Shown in pieces: positions 1 through 13,819 of a stretch of 37,728 nucleotides of DNA; the first letter of the stretch is position 1, and each line of letters opens with the position of its first letter. Location of the stretch: contig JALVMN010000178.1 of the NCBI GenBank assembly GCA_027027005.1, forward strand, positions 1 through 37,728, written 5' to 3'. The notes under the pieces are model-generated. The model saw only the letters and a list, made by a program, of their open reading frames with translations, was not told the origin of the DNA and made no database searches. The position numbers were made by a program, and so were the translations under genes. The stretch comes from Desulfobacterales bacterium. Its GTDB lineage: Bacteria > Desulfobacterota > DSM-4660 > Desulfatiglandales > Desulfatiglandaceae.

Positions 1-177
1 TCTTTGCTGGAGATGGAAGGTTTTCTCCAAAGAGCGTGGGTGATTCTTTCAGGCCTGCTCAGAAGCCAGTGGCAGGAGGTAAAGGCAAGGCTGTTGGATG
101 CCGGACTGAATATATTTAAGGAGTGGGACCACGATATGACCTGGTTTACCATTATTACCGGAATGGGAGAGAAATAG
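1..177 (+). CDS. prmA: C-terminal fragment, probable ribosomal protein L11 methyltransferase (PrmA)
   Basis: Frame 1 is open from the window edge to TAG at 175-177 (…FLQRAWVILSGLLRSQWQEVKARLLDAGLNIFKEWDHDMTWFTIITGMGEK*). The 'ILSGLL…V…L…G' tail resembles the PrmA C-terminus. Only 58 aa are visible. Confidence 0.5.
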   Translation, partial: SLLEMEGFLQRAWVILSGLLRSQWQEVKARLLDAGLNIFKEWDHDMTWFTIITGMGEK

Positions 178-208
178 TAAGTGTTATTGCTGGAGGATTG
201 TAGGGAAC

Positions 209-724
209 ATGGGAGAGGAGAAGATTCCAATAGAAAAGGTGGAGGGATATTCTTGTTTTGCCTGCGGCACTGCAAATCCCATTGGTCTGAACCTGAAATT
301 TTACCGTCTGGGAGAATATGTCTGCTCTGATGTCATACTTGGAAAATACTATGCCGGGTGGGAGAACATGGCCCATGGAGGGATCGTATCCACCCTCCTG
401 GACGAGGTAATGTCATGGACCATCATCTACTTTTTGAGAGATTTTTTTGTGACAAGAAGGATGCAAATTAAATACATAAGACCGGTTCCACTGGGGGAAG
501 AGATACTGGTTAGGGGCAAGATAGTGGAGCCGGGGCAAAGAGGTGTGAGGGCCCAAGGGGAGATATTGGACATGTCCCAGAAGATCTTGGCCAGGGCAAG
601 CGCTGATTTCGCCTTTGTGCCTAAGGAGAGACTGAGCACGGTATCCGAGGAACTGAAACGAGACATGGAACGCTTGTTTGAAAGACTGGGTAAATCACCT
701 TATCTGAGCCAGGAAGGCGGCTAG
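209..724 (+). CDS. PaaI/hotdog-fold family thioesterase
   Basis: 171 aa; CFACGTANPIGLNLKF followed by MAHGGIVSTLLDEVMSW, the hotdog thioesterase active-site region. Confidence 0.8.
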   Translation: MGEEKIPIEKVEGYSCFACGTANPIGLNLKFYRLGEYVCSDVILGKYYAGWENMAHGGIVSTLLDEVMSWTIIYFLRDFFVTRRMQIKYIRPVPLGEEILVRGKIVEPGQRGVRAQGEILDMSQKILARASADFAFVPKERLSTVSEELKRDMERLFERLGKSPYLSQEGG

Positions 725-725
725 T

Positions 726-1334
726 ATGGGAGAGGAAAAGATCTTCTTTGACGCGGACGGATTGCAATTGGAGGGGCTGCTATTCAGGGCGAAGGCCCCT
801 CGGGGGGCAATCATCACCCATCCTCATCCTCTTTACGGGGGAAACATGCACAACAATGTCGTGCAAGCCGTTTCCCTTGCCTATCAAAAGGCCGGATATA
901 ATACCCTGAGGTTCAACTTCCGAGGCGTGGGAGAAAGCCAGGGCAGCCACCAAGGGGGAAGTGGTGAGGTAGGCGATGTAAAGGGGGCAGTTGGTTATCT
1001 AGCCGGATTGGGCGTAGGGGAGATACACCTGGCGGGTTATTCTTTCGGGGCTTGGGTGATTGCAATGGCTTTAAAGGACTGCCCGGAAGTTGTTACAGCC
1101 GCCATGGTATCTCCTCCGGCCGCCTATCTGGACCACTCCTTTGTAAGCGAGGAGCCAAGAGTGAAACTTGTGATAACCGGTGCCCGGGACGACATAGCAC
1201 CTCCTTACCTGGTGGAGGATCTGGTAAAAAAATGGAATCCCAACGCCCGATATGTGGTTGTCCAGGGCGCGGATCACTTTTACTGGGGAAAAGAAGAGGA
1301 GCTTACCAAACTCATATATGAATTCCTCGCCTGA
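726..1334 (+). CDS. Alpha/beta hydrolase (COG2945-like, dienelactone hydrolase-related)
   Basis: THPHPLYGGNMHNNVV, FNFRGVGESQG, GYSFGAW nucleophile elbow, DDIAPP and ADHFYWG catalytic region. Confidence 0.85.
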   Translation: MGEEKIFFDADGLQLEGLLFRAKAPRGAIITHPHPLYGGNMHNNVVQAVSLAYQKAGYNTLRFNFRGVGESQGSHQGGSGEVGDVKGAVGYLAGLGVGEIHLAGYSFGAWVIAMALKDCPEVVTAAMVSPPAAYLDHSFVSEEPRVKLVITGARDDIAPPYLVEDLVKKWNPNARYVVVQGADHFYWGKEEELTKLIYEFLA

Positions 1335-2226
1335 AGAAGAGATTAAAAGGGAGGCCCTGAACTTGGGATTCGTTGCCGTGGGGGTTGCCCAAGCCCTCCC
1401 TCCCCCCTATCTCGAGGAATTCTATTCCTGGCTAAAGAGAGGCTTTCATGGAGAGATGAGCTGGATGGCCACCCAGGCTCAGGCCAGGTCAGATCCATCC
1501 AGGGTGTTAAAGGGCTGCAAGGCCGTAGTGTGCCTCGCCTATCCCTATACCCCATCCAAACCCCGCACTCCTGATGGGCTTTCTGCGGCCCGTTTTACAG
1601 AAGGGCTGGCACGAGATTATCACTTTCGGCTAAAAGAGCTGGCTGCTCCTCTGGTGGAACTCATCAAGCAGGCCTTTCCTGAGAGCAAGAGCAGGGTCTG
1701 TGTTGATTCTACCCCCCTCCTGGAGCGGGGTTATGCCCAAAAGGCAGGATTAGGTTTCATCGGGAAAAACAACATGTTGATCGTCCCAGGCTACGGCTCC
1801 TTCTGCTATCTTGCCGAGATATTGACCACCGCCCCATTGGCCCCCACCGGGTCAGGCCCTCCAGAGGATGAGTGTGGTGAGTGCAGCCTCTGTCTGGAGG
1901 CATGTCCCACCGGGGCTTTGGTCTCACCCTTTCTTCTGGATGCAAGAATTTGTCTGTCCTTTATAACGGTTGAGTCAAAACTAAATACCCCTGTCTCCCT
2001 AGGCAAAAAGATGGGGGGCTGTTTTTTCGGATGCGATGCCTGCCAAGAGGCCTGCCCCCATAACAATATGGGTGGAGATACCAGCAGGCCTAGCCTGCCT
2101 TCTGCAAAGGAAATGCTGGAGATGGATCAAGAGCACTTTTCCAGGGTTTTCAGGCATACATCTTTTTGGAGAACAGGGCTCGAGAAATTAAAATCAAACA
2201 TCATGGCAGCCACGGGCCATATCTAG
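1318..2226 (+). CDS. queG: Epoxyqueuosine reductase QueG
   Basis: ORF runs 1252-2226; likely start ATG 1318 (MNSSPEEEIKREALNLGF), overlapping the upstream hydrolase end. Motifs VCVDSTPLLERGYAQKAGLGFIGKNNMLI, CGECSLCLEACPTGAL and CDACQEACPHN (two 4Fe-4S sites). Confidence 0.92.
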   Translation: MNSSPEEEIKREALNLGFVAVGVAQALPPPYLEEFYSWLKRGFHGEMSWMATQAQARSDPSRVLKGCKAVVCLAYPYTPSKPRTPDGLSAARFTEGLARDYHFRLKELAAPLVELIKQAFPESKSRVCVDSTPLLERGYAQKAGLGFIGKNNMLIVPGYGSFCYLAEILTTAPLAPTGSGPPEDECGECSLCLEACPTGALVSPFLLDARICLSFITVESKLNTPVSLGKKMGGCFFGCDACQEACPHNNMGGDTSRPSLPSAKEMLEMDQEHFSRVFRHTSFWRTGLEKLKSNIMAATGHI

Positions 2227-2322
2227 GTGTTTTTTGGGTTGTATTTTTGAAGAAAGCAGGGTAAATTGGCGATAAGTATGCTCAATTAGGCAGACGGGAA
2301 GAGTTGTGGGAGTGATTTCATC

Positions 2323-2847
2323 ATGGAAAATGTGCTCCTCCTTAACATAACCTATGAGCCGCTCCGAATCATAAACTGGAAGAAGGCCATAACCTTGCTC
2401 CTGCTTGGCAAGGTGGAGGTGCTGGAGGAATACGGGAGAGAAATTCGCTCAGTGAGTTTTTCCATCAGGCTTCCCTCCGTGGTGAGGCTCTTGAAGATGG
2501 TCAAGTATCCCAAGAGCGAGGTGAAGTTTTCCAGGCAGAATATCTATGCCCGCGATAAATACCGCTGCCAGTATTGCGGGGACAGGTTCTCGTCGGAAGA
2601 GCTCACCTATGATCATGTCATACCCAAATCCCGAGGCGGCAAGACCGAGTGGACAAATATCGTTACTTGCTGTGTGGATTGCAACCGCAAGAAAGGGGGA
2701 AAAACCCCCAAAGAGGCTGGTATGAAGCTGATCCGCAAGCCCACCAAACCCACCTGGATGCCGGCTCTCCGGATTACCATCGGTTTCAGGGAGGTGCCCC
2801 AGTCTTGGCGGGATTATTTATATTGGAATGTGGAATTGGTTGATTGA
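2323..2847 (+). CDS. HNH endonuclease family protein
   Basis: CQYCGD…LTYDHVIPKSRGGKTEWTNIVTCCVDCNRKKGGKTPKEAGM, an HNH motif with zinc-binding CxxC pairs. Confidence 0.9.
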   Translation: MENVLLLNITYEPLRIINWKKAITLLLLGKVEVLEEYGREIRSVSFSIRLPSVVRLLKMVKYPKSEVKFSRQNIYARDKYRCQYCGDRFSSEELTYDHVIPKSRGGKTEWTNIVTCCVDCNRKKGGKTPKEAGMKLIRKPTKPTWMPALRITIGFREVPQSWRDYLYWNVELVD

Positions 2848-2880
2848 CCAAGGGGGCCCAGAGAGGCCCCCTTGGTTTTG
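2848..2880 (+). terminator. Rho-independent terminator after the HNH gene
   Basis: Perfect 11-bp stem CCAAGGGGGCC (2848-2858) / GGCCCCCTTGG (2865-2875), 6-nt loop, then TTTTGGTTT. It begins right after the HNH stop. Confidence 0.9.
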
Positions 2881-2885
2881 GTTTA

Positions 2886-3305
2886 CTATTGCTTGATTAC
2901 TGACGAGATCTTCTTGGCCGTCTCTTCGATGGCCTTCATGTCTCCTGGTTTCAATTCCCACCCGGATACAGGCAGCTCAGGGTCATCCTTGCCCCGTGGT
3001 ATGAGGTGCAGGTGGTAGTGCATCACCACCTGGTTGGCCCCTTTGCCATTCAACTGAAGGCAGGCAACCCCTATGGGATCCAGGGCATCTTTTATCCCCT
3101 GGATGACCAGTTTTGAAGCCAGTGCCACTGCAGTGAGATCTTCGTCGGATATCTCGTAAAGATTTTCAGCGTGAGCCTTTGGAATGATCAGTGTGTGGCC
3201 TGGATTGATGGGGTTTATGTCGGCGAATGCCAGGACCTTGTCGTTTTCGTAGACCTTGAAGCAGGGGATTTCGCCTTTGACTATTTTACAAAAGATACAA
3301 TCCAT
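2886..3305 (-). CDS. HIT family protein (histidine triad nucleotide hydrolase)
   Basis: MDCIFCKIVKGEIPCFKVYEND…DINPINPGHTLIIPKAH…VVMHYHLHLIPR (HxHxH triad). Confidence 0.93.
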   Translation of the reverse strand: MDCIFCKIVKGEIPCFKVYENDKVLAFADINPINPGHTLIIPKAHAENLYEISDEDLTAVALASKLVIQGIKDALDPIGVACLQLNGKGANQVVMHYHLHLIPRGKDDPELPVSGWELKPGDMKAIEETAKKISSVIKQ

Positions 3306-3323
3306 TCCTCCACCTCCTTTTGC

Positions 3324-3629
3324 CTAGAGACCATGTTTCTTGAGTAATAAGTCGACCTTTTTCCTCTTGTCTTCTGGGGGATCAGGCATTCTCCTGAGAT
3401 TCATGGCCCTCATGATGTCAAAGGTGCCATCCTCAAATATCACCGGGATTTGAATTATATAGTCAGGGTGCTGGCAACATCCAGGCACAAAATATCGGCC
3501 AGGTTTATTTCCTTCCTTCAGGACTTTATAGGCTTTATTTAAAGCTTCAGGTGATACAACTATCCCAACAAGCCCGTTAAAAAGCGCTACATACTCACCA
3601 GGTTCATAAAGCCTTTTTCGTGCTGCCAT
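3324..3629 (-). CDS. Uncharacterised 101-aa protein
   Basis: ATG start, 18 bp upstream of the HIT gene and co-oriented with it; no family recognised. Contains PGCCQHPDY. Confidence 0.6.
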   Translation of the reverse strand: MAARKRLYEPGEYVALFNGLVGIVVSPEALNKAYKVLKEGNKPGRYFVPGCCQHPDYIIQIPVIFEDGTFDIMRAMNLRRMPDPPEDKRKKVDLLLKKHGL

Positions 3630-3848
3630 TTTTCAAAAAGTCCTTTTTCTATTTAGAGTGAGGTGGGGCGTGTTTTTGTTGGATTAAGGTTAATAGGTTG
3701 TTGGTGAATATGTCAATTTCCTTTTCATGCCCACATCCCGCGCCCCTCACATTGCCAAGCAGGCGATCATGAGGGGGTGTCCCACCAAAAAGAGAAATAG
3801 GGCGCCCCAAAATTTCCCCTGAAGGCAGGCAGGATGATGGCCTAATAA

Positions 3849-6867
<3,019 letters not shown>

Positions 6868-6905
6868 GATCATTTGATAATAGCCAATAACAAGGGGGTG
6901 ATGAG

Positions 6906-8162
6906 ATGCCGGAGGTAATAGATTCTCTCAAGAACGCGCAGAGGCAGGTGGACATGATCGCCAAGTACCTGAAGGTGGATGAAGGCATACTGGAAAAGAT
7001 CAAGGTGTCGCGAAGGGAGATCACGGTAAACTTTCCCACAAAGATGGATGACGGCACTGTGAAGATATTTACCGGTTACAGGGTCCAACACAATGATACC
7101 AGGGGGCCGTTCAAGGGGGGCATCAGGTACCATCCTGATGTGGACATGAATGAGACAAAGGCCCTTGCCATGTGGATGACCTGGAAAACGGCGGTGGTGA
7201 ACATCCCCTTTGGGGGGGCAAAGGGAGGGGTGCAGTGCAATCCCAAAGAGATGAGCGAAGGTGAGTTGGAGCGGCTCACCAGGCGCTTTACCTGGGAAAT
7301 CTCCCCCTTCATTGGTCCTGATGTGGATATACCAGCCCCGGATGTCTATACCACTCCCAAGGTGATGGCCTGGATCATGGATACTTATTCCATCATAAAG
7401 GGGCGGGCCGTAACAGGCGTTGTTACAGGAAAGCCCCTTGAGCTGGGTGGTTCTCTGGGGAGATTCGAGGCCACGGGTAAGGGGGTTGTTATTGTGACTG
7501 CCAAGGCCTGCCAGGAGTACGGTATGGCACTGGAGGGTGCTAGGGTGGCCATTCAAGGGAGCGGAAACGTGGGAGGCGTGGCTGCCGACTACCTCAATAG
7601 GCGGGGGGCCAAAGTGGTGGCCATAAGTGACTCAAAGGGGGGTATCTTTAACTCCAATGGACTGCCCCTGGAAAAGGCCATGGATTGCAAAGCCAGGCAT
7701 GACAGGTTTATGCCAGAAGAGATAGGGGACTGCGAGGCCATAACAAACCAAGAGCTCCTGGCCCTGGACTGCGACATCCTGGTTTTGGCGGCCTTGGGAA
7801 ATGTGCTCACCGCTGAAAACGCCGGAGCTGTAAGGGCAAAGATGATCGTGGAAGGGGCAAACGGGCCCACTACCACTGAGGCGGATGAGATCCTGAACGA
7901 CAAAGGGATAATAGTGCTCCCAGACATCCTGGCCAATGCAGGGGGTGTCATCGTCTCATACTTTGAGTGGGTCCAAAACCTCCAGGAGTTACTCTGGAGT
8001 GAAGAGGAGATATCCTCGAGGCTCGAGAATATCTTGGAGAGGAGTTTCAATGAGGTGGTGACAATTTCCAAGGACAAGAAGGTTCCCCTCAGGATGGCCG
8101 CATACATCCTGGGGGTGGGCAGGGTGGCCAAGGCTCATGAATTGAGGGGTATCTATCCGTAG
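6906..8162 (+). CDS. gdhA: Glu/Leu/Phe/Val dehydrogenase (glutamate dehydrogenase)
   Basis: GPFKGGIRYHPDVDMNETKALAMWMTWKTAVVNIPFGGAKGG, VAIQGSGNVGG Rossmann motif, VEGANGPTT. Confidence 0.93.
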   Translation: MPEVIDSLKNAQRQVDMIAKYLKVDEGILEKIKVSRREITVNFPTKMDDGTVKIFTGYRVQHNDTRGPFKGGIRYHPDVDMNETKALAMWMTWKTAVVNIPFGGAKGGVQCNPKEMSEGELERLTRRFTWEISPFIGPDVDIPAPDVYTTPKVMAWIMDTYSIIKGRAVTGVVTGKPLELGGSLGRFEATGKGVVIVTAKACQEYGMALEGARVAIQGSGNVGGVAADYLNRRGAKVVAISDSKGGIFNSNGLPLEKAMDCKARHDRFMPEEIGDCEAITNQELLALDCDILVLAALGNVLTAENAGAVRAKMIVEGANGPTTTEADEILNDKGIIVLPDILANAGGVIVSYFEWVQNLQELLWSEEEISSRLENILERSFNEVVTISKDKKVPLRMAAYILGVGRVAKAHELRGIYP

Positions 8163-9649
8163 CGAGCCTTCAATTGTGCAAGAAAACGGCGGGGGAGGTC
8201 ATCAAACCCGCCGTTTGACATGAAGAGCACCACATCGCCTTCCCGAACCCGGTTGAGCAACAGCCATAGGAGTTCTGAGGCGGTGGGGGTCCAATGGGCA
8301 TCAATCCCCCTCTCCAACAATTCTTGGACTAGTCGTGTGGAGGAGAATCTCTCTGATGGCGGGATATTATCTGTCCTTGCAGGTGAGGGCACCATGACCA
8401 CATGGGCTTGATCAAAGGCCCTGGAGTATTGTTCCTGAAATATGTTTCTCCTGCTGGAATTGGATCTGGGCTCAAATACCGCCACCAGCCTACGGGAGGG
8501 ATACCTTTGTCTTATGCCGGCTATGGTCTCCCTCACCTCTGTGGGGTGGTGGGCAAAGTCATCAATGACCAGGATATCTCCTTTTTCACCCACCAGTTCC
8601 TGCCTCCTCCTCACACCCTTGAAGCTGTTTATGGCTTTTCTGACCTGCTCTTCCGGGAGCCCTAGGGTTAGAGAGAGGGAGATTGCTGCCCCAAGGTTTA
8701 AGAGGTTGTGGAGACCGCTCAGCCTGGTGGTAAAGGCAATAGAGCTGCTCTTGTAAACGACCTGGAAACGGGCCCCTTGGGAGCTGAATTCATGCCCTGT
8801 TATCTGAAAGTGGGCATCTGAGCCGAAGCCGTAACTTACAACAGTCCCACTGGCCCTATTTAAGAGTTTTTGGATGTTGGGATCTTCTCGGCAGGCCACC
8901 AAGGTGCCTGAGGAGGGCACCAGGGGCACTAGGGCTTCAAAGGATTCCATGACATGAGAGAGGTCTCGGTAGATGTCGGCATGGTCAAACTCTATGTTGG
9001 TGAGGATCAGATGAGAGGGGTTGTAGTGGAGGAACTTGGGCCCCTTGTCAAAGAAGGCTGAATCATATTCATCCCCCTCTATCACAAAGTAGGGCCCCTC
9101 TGGCGGCTGAAACCCTTTACCGAAGTTGATAGGGATACCCCCTATGAGGAAACCTGGTTCAAGGTCTGCCTCGTGGAGCAGCCATGCCATGGCTGAGACC
9201 GTGGTGGTCTTGCCGTGGGTGCCGGCCACAACAATGACCTCCTTGTCCCTAAGTGCAAACTGGGCAACAGCCTGGGGAAAGCTCAAATAGGGAATTTCCA
9301 TCCTGGCCAAGGCGGCCACCTCGGGATTGGTTCTTCGTATCACGTTTCCAACAATGACCAGGTCGGGGGCAGGATGAAGATTTTCCTCCCTGTAGCCTTC
9401 AAAGACCGGTATGGAAAGGGACTGCAAGAAGGTGCTCATGGGGGGATAAATCTCCTGGTCAGAGCCATATACCTTGATGCCGCACCCTTTGAGCAGCCCT
9501 GCAAGGGAAGCCATTCCGGTCCCACAGATGCCCATGAAATACACATAGGCTGGCTCTGGAGGGCAGTGATTCAGATGGGGTGAGAGGGGATGAAAATTCT
9601 TTTTCACGGAGAAAGCGCCCTTTCTAAAGTTTTTCTTGCAAAATTCCAA
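8153..9649 (-). CDS. mpl: UDP-N-acetylmuramate:L-alanyl-gamma-D-glutamyl-meso-diaminopimelate ligase (Mpl)
   Basis: FMGICGTGMASLAGLLKGCGIKVYGSDQEIYPPMSTFL, AGTHGKTTTVSAM, DDFAHHPTEV. The N-terminal start is uncertain (possible internal GTG near 9607). Overlaps the gdhA 3' end by 10 bp. Confidence 0.88.
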   Translation of the reverse strand: MEFCKKNFRKGAFSVKKNFHPLSPHLNHCPPEPAYVYFMGICGTGMASLAGLLKGCGIKVYGSDQEIYPPMSTFLQSLSIPVFEGYREENLHPAPDLVIVGNVIRRTNPEVAALARMEIPYLSFPQAVAQFALRDKEVIVVAGTHGKTTTVSAMAWLLHEADLEPGFLIGGIPINFGKGFQPPEGPYFVIEGDEYDSAFFDKGPKFLHYNPSHLILTNIEFDHADIYRDLSHVMESFEALVPLVPSSGTLVACREDPNIQKLLNRASGTVVSYGFGSDAHFQITGHEFSSQGARFQVVYKSSSIAFTTRLSGLHNLLNLGAAISLSLTLGLPEEQVRKAINSFKGVRRRQELVGEKGDILVIDDFAHHPTEVRETIAGIRQRYPSRRLVAVFEPRSNSSRRNIFQEQYSRAFDQAHVVMVPSPARTDNIPPSERFSSTRLVQELLERGIDAHWTPTASELLWLLLNRVREGDVVLFMSNGGFDDLPRRFLAQLKARYG

Positions 9650-9739
9650 TTACCAAAATATATTAAAAAATTTATGATTAATGCACTCGCCGTTTGTACG
9701 GGAATACATAAGGTAAGTTTATAAGGAGAGAAAAGGACT

Positions 9740-9928
9740 ATGGCAAAGGTTTGCGAAATATGTGGAAAAAAGCCTGTTGTCGGATACAACGTGAGCCATG
9801 CCCACAATAAGACCAAGACCCGCTGGTATCCCAACCTCCAAAAGGTGCGCTGTGTAGAGAATGGCCGGGTGAAGCGCAAAAAGGTTTGCACCTCTTGCAT
9901 AAAATCGGGACGGGTGGTAAAGGCATAG
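9740..9928 (+). CDS. rpmB: 50S ribosomal protein L28
   Basis: [62 protein letters not shown]. Zinc-ribbon (C+) type with CxxC…CxxC. AAGGAGAG lies upstream. Confidence 0.95.
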   Translation: MAKVCEICGKKPVVGYNVSHAHNKTKTRWYPNLQKVRCVENGRVKRKKVCTSCIKSGRVVKA

Positions 9929-9935
9929 CCTCCAC

Positions 9936-12077
9936 TCATACCCTCTCCACCATGAGGATGCTTTTCAGCCTCTTGATGCTCTCTACTATATCCTGCAGAT
10001 GGTTATAATCCTTGACCTCCACCGTGAAGAGGGCGATACCCTTTTTATCGCTGGTGGTCTTTACTTCGGCCTGTATGATGTTGGCATCCCTTTTGGCCAT
10101 GATGGAGCTGATCTCGGCCAGGATGCCTTTCCTGTCCAGGCTCGTGATCCTCAGTTTTGCAAGGTACACATCTTCTTCAGAACCCGACCATGTTATGTCC
10201 ACCAGGCGATCGGGGTCGGCGTTTAGGATCTGTTTGCAGCCCTTGTTGTGCACCGTGATGCCTCGCCCCCTGGTGATATAGCCCACCACATCTTCTCCAG
10301 GCAGGGGATGGCAGCAATTGGCAAAACGGACCAGCATATCTCCTACGCCCCTTACCTCTATTCCTTTGCCCTCTTTCCTCCTCTTGAGCTTGTGAACCAG
10401 CTTTGAGACAAAGCCGGAGGCCCTTTCTTCCTTGAGGCCCAACTTGGTCCTCAACCTGCCGATCACCTGTCTGGGGGATATCTTGCCAAAACCTATCTGG
10501 GCCAACAGATCTTCGACTGAATGAAATGAGAGTTCCTTTGCCACCTCCTCCAGAATCTCACTCTTGATCACATTGGGCAGATTGAGCCCGGATCCACTTA
10601 CCTCTCGCTCCAGGATGGCCTTCCCAAGGGTTATGCTTTCCTCTCTCTCCTGCTTGTTTATCCACTGTCTGATCCTGTTCCTGGCCCTTGCGGTCTTTGC
10701 CAGCTCGAGCCAGTCCTTGCTGGGATGGGCCTTGGGCGATGTGATGATCTCCACCATGTCGCCAGTCTTCAATTGGTATTTGAGGGAGACCATCTTGCCG
10801 TTCACCTTGGCCCCCATGCAGTGATGCCCTACCTCGGAGTGGATGCTGTATGCAAAGTCTATGGGGGTTGCCCCTTTCGGGAACTCCTTTACCTCTCCTT
10901 TGGGCGTGAACACATAGACTTCGTTGGGAAAGAGGTCCATGCGAACCGATTCCAGGAACTCCACAGGGTCTTTCAAACTCTGGTGGTATTCCAGGAGTTG
11001 GCGTAGCCATGAAAATTGTTTCTCGTCACTCTCCTTGGCGCTGAAGCCTTCTTTATACTTCCAGTGGGCTGCGATTCCCTGTTCTGCCACGGTATCCATT
11101 TCCCAGGTGCGGATCTGAACCTCCATGATTTCTCCCACCGGGCCTACCACCGTGGTGTGTAATGACTGGTACATGTTGGGCTTGGGCATGGAGATGTAGT
11201 CTTTGAACCTGCCAGGCACCGGCTTCCACATGGCGTGGATGTGGCCCAGGGCCTCGTAACATTCCTTGATGCTGTTCACTATCACCCTGAAGGCCACCAC
11301 ATCGTAAACCTGGTTGGGCTCCAGGTTCTGTTCACGCATTTTCTTGTAAATGCTGTAGAAGTGCTTGTGCCGCCCCTTTACAGTGGCCTGGATGCCGTGC
11401 TCCTGCAATTTCTTGGAGATGGTATCCTTCACCTCCTGGATAAATCGTTCCCTCTCTCCGCGTTTGCGGGCGATTTCCTCTTTGATCCTGGTGTAAATGG
11501 CCGGCTCAAGGTAGTAGAGGCAAAGGTCTTCAAGCCTTGACTTCATCCAATATATCCCCATCCTTCCAGCCAGCGGAGCGTAGATGTCCAAGGTTTCGCG
11601 TGCAATCAGGCGCTGTTTTTCAGGAGTGTGGTATCCAAGGGTGGTCATATTGTGGAGCCTGTCGGCAAGCTTTACCAGGATGACCCGGATGTCGGTGGAC
11701 ATGGCAAGGATCATCTTGCGGATATTTTCGGCCTGCCGCTGCTCCCTGCTGCTGAACTGAATCTTGCTTATCTTTGTAACCCCGTCCACTATCCTGGCCG
11801 TCTCGCTTCCAAAGAGGCGCTCTATCTCTTCTAAGGTGGCCACGGTGTCTTCAATGGTATCGTGGAGGAGCCCGGCCGTGATGCAGACCACATCCATCTT
11901 CATCTGGGCCAGGATGTGGGCCACCTCCAGGGGATGAGAAAGGTAGGGCTCCCCTGAGAGGCGGATCTGGCCTTGGTGGACCTTGGCAGAATAAACATAG
12001 GCCTTCTCCACCAGGGTGATATCTGCCTTGGGATGGTAACTCAGGATTTCTCTGGTGATATCATTTAATCTGATCAT
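9936..12077 (-). CDS. rel: Bifunctional (p)ppGpp synthetase/hydrolase (RelA/SpoT family)
   Basis: HD motif LLHDTIEDT; synthetase motif [23 protein letters not shown] (RxKD form, typical of bifunctional Rel); TGS and C-terminal ACT domains. Confidence 0.94.
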   Translation of the reverse strand: MIRLNDITREILSYHPKADITLVEKAYVYSAKVHQGQIRLSGEPYLSHPLEVAHILAQMKMDVVCITAGLLHDTIEDTVATLEEIERLFGSETARIVDGVTKISKIQFSSREQRQAENIRKMILAMSTDIRVILVKLADRLHNMTTLGYHTPEKQRLIARETLDIYAPLAGRMGIYWMKSRLEDLCLYYLEPAIYTRIKEEIARKRGERERFIQEVKDTISKKLQEHGIQATVKGRHKHFYSIYKKMREQNLEPNQVYDVVAFRVIVNSIKECYEALGHIHAMWKPVPGRFKDYISMPKPNMYQSLHTTVVGPVGEIMEVQIRTWEMDTVAEQGIAAHWKYKEGFSAKESDEKQFSWLRQLLEYHQSLKDPVEFLESVRMDLFPNEVYVFTPKGEVKEFPKGATPIDFAYSIHSEVGHHCMGAKVNGKMVSLKYQLKTGDMVEIITSPKAHPSKDWLELAKTARARNRIRQWINKQEREESITLGKAILEREVSGSGLNLPNVIKSEILEEVAKELSFHSVEDLLAQIGFGKISPRQVIGRLRTKLGLKEERASGFVSKLVHKLKRRKEGKGIEVRGVGDMLVRFANCCHPLPGEDVVGYITRGRGITVHNKGCKQILNADPDRLVDITWSGSEEDVYLAKLRITSLDRKGILAEISSIMAKRDANIIQAEVKTTSDKKGIALFTVEVKDYNHLQDIVESIKRLKSILMVERV

Positions 12078-13791
12078 AAAGTCTTCTTACGGTGAGGGCG
12101 ACTTGGGAAGTGGCCTCCTCTACCGGCACATCTTCTGCCTCCCTCTCTGCCCTGAGCTTTAATTCCACCACTCCCCTTTCAAGGCCACGGCTGCCCACAG
12201 TGACCCTTACGGGAATTCCGATGAGGTCTGCATCGTTGAACTTTACTCCAGCTCGTTCATCCCTGTCATCCAGCAGGGCGTCCACTCCCATGTCCTTGAG
12301 CTGGGTATAGATACGCTCCGCTGTTTCAACAACCCTTGAGTCATGGATCTGGAGTGGAAGTATAATTACTTCAAAGGGTGCTATGGGAATGGGAAAGATG
12401 ATGCCATTTTCATCATGGTTCTGTTCAATGGCAGCAGCCACGGTCCTACCCACCCCGATTCCATAACAACCCATTATGATGGGCCGCTCCTGGCCGTGCT
12501 CGTCCAGGAAGAAGGCCCTCAGCGGCTCACTGTACTTTGTGCCGAGCTTGAATATGTGACCCACCTCTATGCCCCGTTTGAACTCGATGGGGCCACCGCA
12601 CCTGGGGCAGGTGTCCTGCGGGGTCGCGAGCCTTATATCGCCGAATAGATCCACTTCAAAGTCGCGGCCAAGGCTTACATGCTTGAAGTGCAGGTCTGCC
12701 TTGTTGCCCCCGGTCACGAAGTCATTCATGCTCTTAATGGCGTAATCTGCCACGGTCTTGATCTTCAAACCCACGGGTCCTGCAAATCCCAAAGGGGCAC
12801 CTGTGGCCTCTTGGATGAGCTCAGGCCCTGCCAGTTCCAGATTTTCGGCTCCGAGAAGGTTTTTCAACTTCACTTCGTTAATCTCGTGGTCACCCCTTAC
12901 CAGGGCCGCCACCAGAGTGCCATCTGCAACAAAGATCAGGGTCTTTACAAGCTCCGCAGGAGAGACATTTAAGAATTTCGTCACTTCCTCCACTGTCCTT
13001 ATCCCTGGGGTCTCCACAGGCTCCAGGGGAGGTGACTGCTCGCCTTTTTCTAGTCCGGAACCATTTTCAGGTTCCCTTATCTCTGCCTTTTCCAGGTTTG
13101 CTGCGTAATCACATTCAAGGCAACTCACTATTTGATCCTCTCCGGTATCGGCAAGGACCATGAACTCGTGGGAATAGCTTCCCCCGATGGGGCCGGTGTC
13201 GGCCTCCACGGCCTTGAACCGAAGCCCACAACGTTGAAAGATGCGGTTGTATGCCTCATACATGGCTTGATAACTCTTTTCAGCCCCTTGTTCGTCGGCG
13301 TCAAAGCTATATGCATCTTTCATAATAAATTCTCTACCCCTCATGAGACCAAAACGTGGCCTTATCTCGTCGCGAAACTTGGTCTGTATCTGATAAAAGT
13401 TGATGGGCATCTGTTTATAGGAGTGGATTTCCTTGCGAACCAGGTCTGTGATCACCTCCTCGTGGGTTGGGGCCAGGCAGGCGTCCCGGTTGTGCCGGTC
13501 CTTGAAGCGCAATAGCTCTTTGCCGTAAAGATTCCAACGCCCGCTCTCCTGCCATAGTTCTGCAGGCTGCACTGCGGGCATGAGGAGTTCAATGGCCCCC
13601 GCCCTGTTCATTTCCTCCCTGATGATGTTTTCCACCTTCCTGATACACCTAAGCCCTGCTGGAAGGTATGTATAAATGCCGGCTGTGAGCTTTCGGATCA
13701 GGCCTGCCCGCAACATGAGCTTGTGACTGATCACTTCTGCTTCAGAAGGAGCTTCACGGTGTGTCGGGATAAAATACCTGGAATAGCGCAT
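12061..13791 (-). CDS. proS: Prolyl-tRNA synthetase (bacterial type with editing insertion)
   Basis: [63 protein letters not shown] editing region, [23 protein letters not shown]. Confidence 0.96.
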   Translation of the reverse strand: MRYSRYFIPTHREAPSEAEVISHKLMLRAGLIRKLTAGIYTYLPAGLRCIRKVENIIREEMNRAGAIELLMPAVQPAELWQESGRWNLYGKELLRFKDRHNRDACLAPTHEEVITDLVRKEIHSYKQMPINFYQIQTKFRDEIRPRFGLMRGREFIMKDAYSFDADEQGAEKSYQAMYEAYNRIFQRCGLRFKAVEADTGPIGGSYSHEFMVLADTGEDQIVSCLECDYAANLEKAEIREPENGSGLEKGEQSPPLEPVETPGIRTVEEVTKFLNVSPAELVKTLIFVADGTLVAALVRGDHEINEVKLKNLLGAENLELAGPELIQEATGAPLGFAGPVGLKIKTVADYAIKSMNDFVTGGNKADLHFKHVSLGRDFEVDLFGDIRLATPQDTCPRCGGPIEFKRGIEVGHIFKLGTKYSEPLRAFFLDEHGQERPIIMGCYGIGVGRTVAAAIEQNHDENGIIFPIPIAPFEVIILPLQIHDSRVVETAERIYTQLKDMGVDALLDDRDERAGVKFNDADLIGIPVRVTVGSRGLERGVVELKLRAEREAEDVPVEEATSQVALTVRRLYDQIK

Positions 13792-13819
13792 TAGGGCCTA
13801 TTTCCTCCTTTCTCTGTAA

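Noticed and set aside
2323-2847. HNH protein as a restriction-modification or defence nuclease, or intron homing enzyme
   Set aside because: No methyltransferase, intron or defence partner nearby; it looks like the common solitary chromosomal HNH family.
6870-7556. 228-aa minus-strand ORF opposite gdhA
   Set aside because: Antisense to conserved glutamate dehydrogenase; composition is not protein-like.
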